The position numbers and the translations under genes were made by a program. From contig DAMBWF010000011.1 of assembly GCA_032052615.1 (NCBI GenBank), positions 1 to 64,000 of the forward strand: a stretch of DNA of 64,000 nucleotides, in the 5' to 3' direction. The notes under the pieces are model-generated. The model saw only the letters and a program-made list of their open reading frames with translations. It was not told where the DNA came from and searched no databases. The DNA comes from Pseudomonas_T sp032052615. Its GTDB lineage: Bacteria > Pseudomonadota > Gammaproteobacteria > Pseudomonadales > Pseudomonadaceae. Each line of letters begins with the position of its first letter. Positions within the stretch are counted from its first letter, which is position 1. Positions 59,057 to 64,000 of the stretch are shown here, in pieces.

Positions 59057-60082
59057 TCAGATCGCCGGCAACCGCTCCATGGGCCAGCGCGCCTGCACCG
59101 TGATCGCCGGGCCGTCGTGCTGACCCGCCAGGAGCCGCTGGCAGCCGGCGTAGGCGATCATCGCGCCATTGTCGGTGCAGAAGCGCGGCCGCGCGTAGAA
59201 CACCTCGCCGCCCAGCTCGCCTAGCATCCGCTCCAGCGCCTGCCGCAACGACCGGTTGGCGCTGACGCCGCCGGCGATCACCAGGCGGTCGAGCCCCGTC
59301 TGGCGCAAGGCCCGGCGGCATTTCAGCACGAGGGTGTCCACCACCGCCCGCTCGAAGGCCAGGGCGATGTCGCAGCGGGTCTGCTCGCTATCGTCGCCCG
59401 CCTCGCGGCATTGATGCCAGGTGTTGAGCGTGAAGGTCTTCAACCCGCTGAAACTGAAATCCAGGCCGGGGCGGTCGGTCATGGGCCGCGGGAAGACGAA
59501 ACGACCGTCCACGCCGGACTCCGCCAGGCGCGCGATCTCCGGGCCGCCGGGGTAGCCCAGGCCAAGCAGCTTGGCGGTCTTGTCGAAGGCTTCGCCCGCC
59601 GCGTCGTCCAAGGACTCGCCGAGCAACTGGTAGCGGCCGATGCCATCCACCCGCACCAACTGGGTGTGACCGCCGGACACCAGCAAGGCGACGAAGGGAA
59701 AGCGCGGGGGATGCTCTTCCAGCATCGGCGCCAGCAGATGGCCTTCCATGTGATGCACGCCCAGGGCGGGGATGCCCCAGGCGAAGGCCAAGGCCTGGGC
59801 ACAGGAAGCGCCCACCAGCAGCGCCCCCACCAAGCCGGGGCCCGCGGTATAGGCGATGGCATCGACTTGGCCGGCCGTCACGCCGGCCTCCGCCATCACC
59901 TGACGGGTCAGGGGCAGCAGGCGCTTGACGTGATCGCGGGAAGCCAGTTCGGGGACGACACCACCGTAGACCCGGTGCAGGTCGATCTGGCTGAACAGCG
60001 CGTCGGCCAGCAGGCCGCGTTCGCTGTCGTACAAGGCGACGCCGGTCTCGTCGCAGGAAGTTTCCAGGCCCAGCACAAGCAT
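59057..60082 (-). CDS. tsaD: tRNA threonylcarbamoyladenosine transferase TsaD
   Basis: Catalytic subunit that places the threonylcarbamoyl group on A37 of ANN-decoding tRNAs. The 341-residue ASKHA protein has LGLETSCDETGVALYD at its start and the metal-binding HHMEGH. The ATG at 60082 is the standard start; codons upstream are not conserved. Divergent from rpsU and tail to tail with plsY. Confidence 0.96.
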   Translation of the reverse strand: MLVLGLETSCDETGVALYDSERGLLADALFSQIDLHRVYGGVVPELASRDHVKRLLPLTRQVMAEAGVTAGQVDAIAYTAGPGLVGALLVGASCAQALAFAWGIPALGVHHMEGHLLAPMLEEHPPRFPFVALLVSGGHTQLVRVDGIGRYQLLGESLDDAAGEAFDKTAKLLGLGYPGGPEIARLAESGVDGRFVFPRPMTDRPGLDFSFSGLKTFTLNTWHQCREAGDDSEQTRCDIALAFERAVVDTLVLKCRRALRQTGLDRLVIAGGVSANRSLRQALERMLGELGGEVFYARPRFCTDNGAMIAYAGCQRLLAGQHDGPAITVQARWPMERLPAI

Positions 60083-60168
60083 AGGAGTTCGATTCGGCCA
60101 GCCGTTCGGGAAGGCGCGCATCATAATCGCGCCCCCTTGGGCGGGCCAGTGCTTTTCGACTGAAGGCT

Positions 60169-60197
60169 TTGCATTTCGGGGCCTGGAACGTTAATAT
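60169..60197 (+). promoter_or_regulatory. Sigma-70 promoter of the rpsU-dnaG-rpoD operon
   Basis: TTGCAT (60169-60174), 17 bp, TAATAT (60192-60197), a near-consensus promoter with a leader of about 75 bases before rpsU. Confidence 0.75.
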
Positions 60198-60280
60198 CCG
60201 CAACCCTTGAAAACCGACGTTCTCCGCACCGATTGCCTGGAGACGTTCGCCACCCGGTAATTAGTGAAGGTACGACCTGG

Positions 60281-60496
60281 ATGCCAGCCGTCAAAGTTAA
60301 AGAGAACGAACCCTTCGACGTAGCCCTGCGTCGCTTCAAACGCTCCTGCGAGAAAGCCGGCGTCCTGGCCGAAGTCCGCAGCCGCGAGTTCTACGAGAAG
60401 CCGACCACCGAGCGCAAGCGCAAGGCCGCAGCCGCCGTCAAGCGCCACGCCAAGAAAGTCCAGCGTGAACAGCGCCGTCGCGAGCGTCTGTACTGA
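60281..60496 (+). CDS. rpsU: 30S ribosomal protein S21
   Basis: Small basic ribosomal protein of 71 residues (MPAVKVKENEPFDVALRRFKRSCEKAG...), important for starting translation. The start at 60281 is the conserved one. First gene of the macromolecular synthesis operon; an intrinsic terminator after it lowers expression of dnaG and rpoD relative to S21. Confidence 0.97.
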   Translation: MPAVKVKENEPFDVALRRFKRSCEKAGVLAEVRSREFYEKPTTERKRKAAAAVKRHAKKVQREQRRRERLY

Positions 60497-60524
60497 GTTC
60501 CACAGCGCCTCGCTGTCACGCTCT

Positions 60525-60553
60525 CGCCCGGCTCAAGCCGGGCGTCGCTTTTT
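60525..60553 (+). terminator. Attenuating terminator between rpsU and dnaG
   Basis: Nine-bp stem CGCCCGGCT/AGCCGGGCG (60525-60533 and 60536-60544) followed by TCGCTTTTT. A partial terminator at this place is a known feature of the operon in enterics. Confidence 0.8.
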
Positions 60554-60645
60554 CGGGCCCCGTAAAACCGATGCGCCTCGCCGCCCCTTGACCTGACCGG
60601 GATTCCCGCTTCCGCCCCCGTCCCGCGAGCAGTACCCTGTTGCCC

Positions 60646-62583
60646 ATGGCCGGACTGATTCCGCAATCCTTCATCGATGATCTGCTCAACCGCACCGACA
60701 TCGTCGAGGTGGTGGGTTCGCGCATCCAGTTGAAGCGGGCCGGAAAGAACTACAGCGCGCTCTGCCCGTTCCACAAGGAAAAGACGCCCTCGTTCAGCGT
60801 CAGCGCGGACAAGCAGTTCTATTACTGCTTCGGCTGCGGAGCCGGGGGCAACGCCCTCGGCTTCGTCATGGACCATGACCACCTGGACTTCCCCCAGGCG
60901 GTCGAGGAACTCGCCAAGCGCGCCGGCCTGGACGTGCCTCGCGAAGAACGGGGCCGCCCGGGCGCTCCACGCCAGCCCACCGATTCGCCGCTGTACCCAC
61001 TCCTCGCCGCCGCCGCCGATTTCTATCGCCAGGCGCTGAAGAACCATCCCAGCCGCAGGGCGGCGGTGGACTATCTCAAGGGACGGGGCCTGACCGGGGA
61101 GATCGCCCGCGACTTCGCCCTCGGCTTCGCGCCGCCGGGCTGGGACTTCCTCCTCAAGCAGCTGGGCGCCGATGCCCTGCAGCAGAAACACCTGATCGAC
61201 GCCGGCCTGCTCATCGAGAACGCCGAAAACGGGAAGCGCTACGATCGCTTCCGCGACCGGGTGATGTTTCCCATCCGTGACAGCCGTGGCCGGGTGATCG
61301 CCTTCGGCGGCCGCGTACTGGGCGACGACAAGCCGAAATACCTGAACTCGCCGGAAACCCCCGTCTTCCACAAAGGCCAGGAGCTGTACGGCCTCTACGA
61401 GGCACGCAAGCATAACCGCGACCTCGACGAGATCATGGTGGTGGAAGGCTACATGGACGTGATCGCCCTGGCCCAGCAGGGCCTGCGCAACGCCGTGGCG
61501 ACCCTGGGCACCGCCACGTCCGAGGAGCACATCAAACGCCTGTTCCGCCTGGTACCGAACCTGCTGTTCTGCTTCGACGGCGACCAGGCGGGCCGCAAGG
61601 CCGCCTGGCGGGCCCTGGAGGCCGCGCTACCGAGCCTGCAGGACGGGCGCCGGGCACGCTTCCTGTTCCTGCCAGAGGGCGAGGACCCGGACAGCCTGGT
61701 CCGCGCGGAAGGCACGGACGCCTTCCAGGCTCGCATCAGCCAGCAGGCGATGCCTCTGGCCGACTATTTCTTCCAACAGCTGACCCAAGAGGCGGACCCA
61801 TCCTCGCTGGAGGGCAAGGCGCACCTGGCGATGCTCGCCAATCCGTTGATCGAGCGGATCCCTGGCGCCAACTTGCGGGCGCTCATGCGTCAGCATTTGC
61901 AGACGATCACCGGTTTGTCCGGGGAGGCGTTGAACCAGTTCGCTCCCCCCTCGGCGCCCCTCCCCGACGCGCCCGAAGCCAACGAAGGCTATTACGAGGC
62001 ATCGGCCGGTTATACACCCTTCGCCCCTTTGCAGGCGAACGAGCCGGGCGGACAGGGGTCATGGAAGAGTAACGGAGGGAAACGCTGGAAAAAGGACAAG
62101 GCGGGCGGCAAGCAGGCCGACAGCCCGCGCGGGCCCCGTAACGCCGTAGCCGTCGAGTCGCCGAACCTGAGTGCCTTGCGCACGTTGCTGCACCATCCAC
62201 ACTTGGCGCAGCGCGTCGAGGATGCCAGCCAGTTCGCCGCCGAGAACGACCCCTACGCGCAACTCATGGTGTCGCTGCTGGAGGCCTTGCAAAAGAACCC
62301 GGGGCTGCGCTCGCTGCAACTGATTGCCCGCTGGCACGGCACCGAGCAGGGGCGCCTGCTGCGGGCACTGGCGGAGAAGGAGTGGCTGATTTCCAGCGAT
62401 AACCTTGAACGACAGTTTTTCGACACCATAACGGCACTAGCGGCCCGCCAGCGCGAACGCAGCCTCGAACACCTCCTCCGCAAGGCCCGGCAAAGCGAGC
62501 TGAGCGACGAGGAAAAAGAGCGGCTCCGCGACCTGCTCAGTCGCGGTACTTCCCGCACCGTTCCGACCTCAACTGGCGCGTGA
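60646..62583 (+). CDS. dnaG: DNA primase
   Basis: Makes RNA primers at the replication fork with DnaB. The 645-residue protein has an N-terminal zinc site (C40, H43, C61, C64), the TOPRIM core (VVEGYMDVIALAQQG, FCFDGDQAGRKAA) and a C-terminal helicase-binding domain. Between TOPRIM and C-terminal domain is a low-complexity linker (about 430-500). The ATG at 60646 gives the expected MAGLIPQSFIDDLLNRTDIVEVV. Confidence 0.96.
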   Translation: MAGLIPQSFIDDLLNRTDIVEVVGSRIQLKRAGKNYSALCPFHKEKTPSFSVSADKQFYYCFGCGAGGNALGFVMDHDHLDFPQAVEELAKRAGLDVPREERGRPGAPRQPTDSPLYPLLAAAADFYRQALKNHPSRRAAVDYLKGRGLTGEIARDFALGFAPPGWDFLLKQLGADALQQKHLIDAGLLIENAENGKRYDRFRDRVMFPIRDSRGRVIAFGGRVLGDDKPKYLNSPETPVFHKGQELYGLYEARKHNRDLDEIMVVEGYMDVIALAQQGLRNAVATLGTATSEEHIKRLFRLVPNLLFCFDGDQAGRKAAWRALEAALPSLQDGRRARFLFLPEGEDPDSLVRAEGTDAFQARISQQAMPLADYFFQQLTQEADPSSLEGKAHLAMLANPLIERIPGANLRALMRQHLQTITGLSGEALNQFAPPSAPLPDAPEANEGYYEASAGYTPFAPLQANEPGGQGSWKSNGGKRWKKDKAGGKQADSPRGPRNAVAVESPNLSALRTLLHHPHLAQRVEDASQFAAENDPYAQLMVSLLEALQKNPGLRSLQLIARWHGTEQGRLLRALAEKEWLISSDNLERQFFDTITALAARQRERSLEHLLRKARQSELSDEEKERLRDLLSRGTSRTVPTSTGA

Positions 62584-62587
62584 GGTC

Positions 62588-62611
62588 AATGCTCAGCTAT
62601 AATGCTCAGCT
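62588..62611 (+). repeat. 11-bp direct repeat around a TATAAT box upstream of rpoD
   Basis: AATGCTCAGCT occurs at 62588-62598 and 62601-62611, with the perfect -10 hexamer TATAAT (62598-62603) spanning the junction. No matching -35 is seen 17 bp upstream. It may be a minor rpoD promoter under operator control. Confidence 0.5.
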
Positions 62612-62650
62612 TGTTTTCAGCCCGCCAAGACCTTCAGTGGATAGGGTGTT

Positions 62651-64000
<1,350 letters not shown>

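Overview
The window is chromosomal DNA of a high-GC gammaproteobacterium, almost certainly a Pseudomonas of the P. aeruginosa lineage. The gene order from tyrS through argC, coq7, speD, vfr, trpCDG, then trpE, gph, rpe, an agt-type ABC transporter, murU-amgK, lptD-surA-pdxA-rsmA-apaG-apaH-glpE, prkA-yeaH-spoVR, cca, folB, plsY, tsaD and rpsU-dnaG-rpoD follows the P. aeruginosa core order as I remember it. No tRNA, rRNA body, CRISPR array, insertion sequence or prophage gene was seen. An rRNA-type promoter at the left edge suggests an rrn operon just outside the window.

Layout. 0-4 kb: tyrS and the divergent cell-wall genes (M23 endopeptidase, anmK). 4-6.7 kb: a leftward argC - coiled-coil protein - bactofilin run followed by erpA with its own promoter. 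6.8-11.4 kb: rightward hemJ, flavin oxidoreductase, DSD1-like PLP protein, a DUF805 protein with a pilin-like tail, and an SDR. 11.4-16.4 kb: an AAA ATPase, coq7, speD, an OsmC protein and vfr. 16.4-19.2 kb: trpGDC with a Trp-codon leader peptide. 19.2-23.2 kb: an accessory interval occupying the place of the R/F-pyocin cluster of P. aeruginosa; here it holds a KGG stress protein, an iron-permease-like membrane protein, a lipoprotein, an unrecognised polytopic membrane protein, a proline-rich micro-ORF and an AT-rich patch. 23.2-26.3 kb: trpE, gph, rpe, with the trpE leader peptide lying in frame inside the 3' end of gph. 26.4-30.6 kb: a module (NCS2-like permease, iron alcohol dehydrogenase, sigma-54 activator) with a -24/-12 promoter, lying between agtD and rpe. 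30.7-39.6 kb: an AgtABCD/AgtSR-like GABA/5-aminovalerate uptake and two-component system with a second binding protein. 39.7-64 kb: envelope, RNA-modification, stress, folate, lipid and replication/transcription housekeeping genes, ending inside rpoD.

How it works together. Tryptophan synthesis is split over two operons, each preceded by a leader peptide with the same RWRWRA ending, which points to parallel attenuation. The agt genes and the module next to them carry AANAANAA motifs at their ribosome binding sites, as expected for Hfq/Crc catabolite repression, alongside specific control by a two-component system or a sigma-54 activator. Several genes use GTG or TTG starts or have stops and starts overlapping by 1-4 bases; starts given here were chosen from ribosome binding sites, overlaps and expected family N termini.
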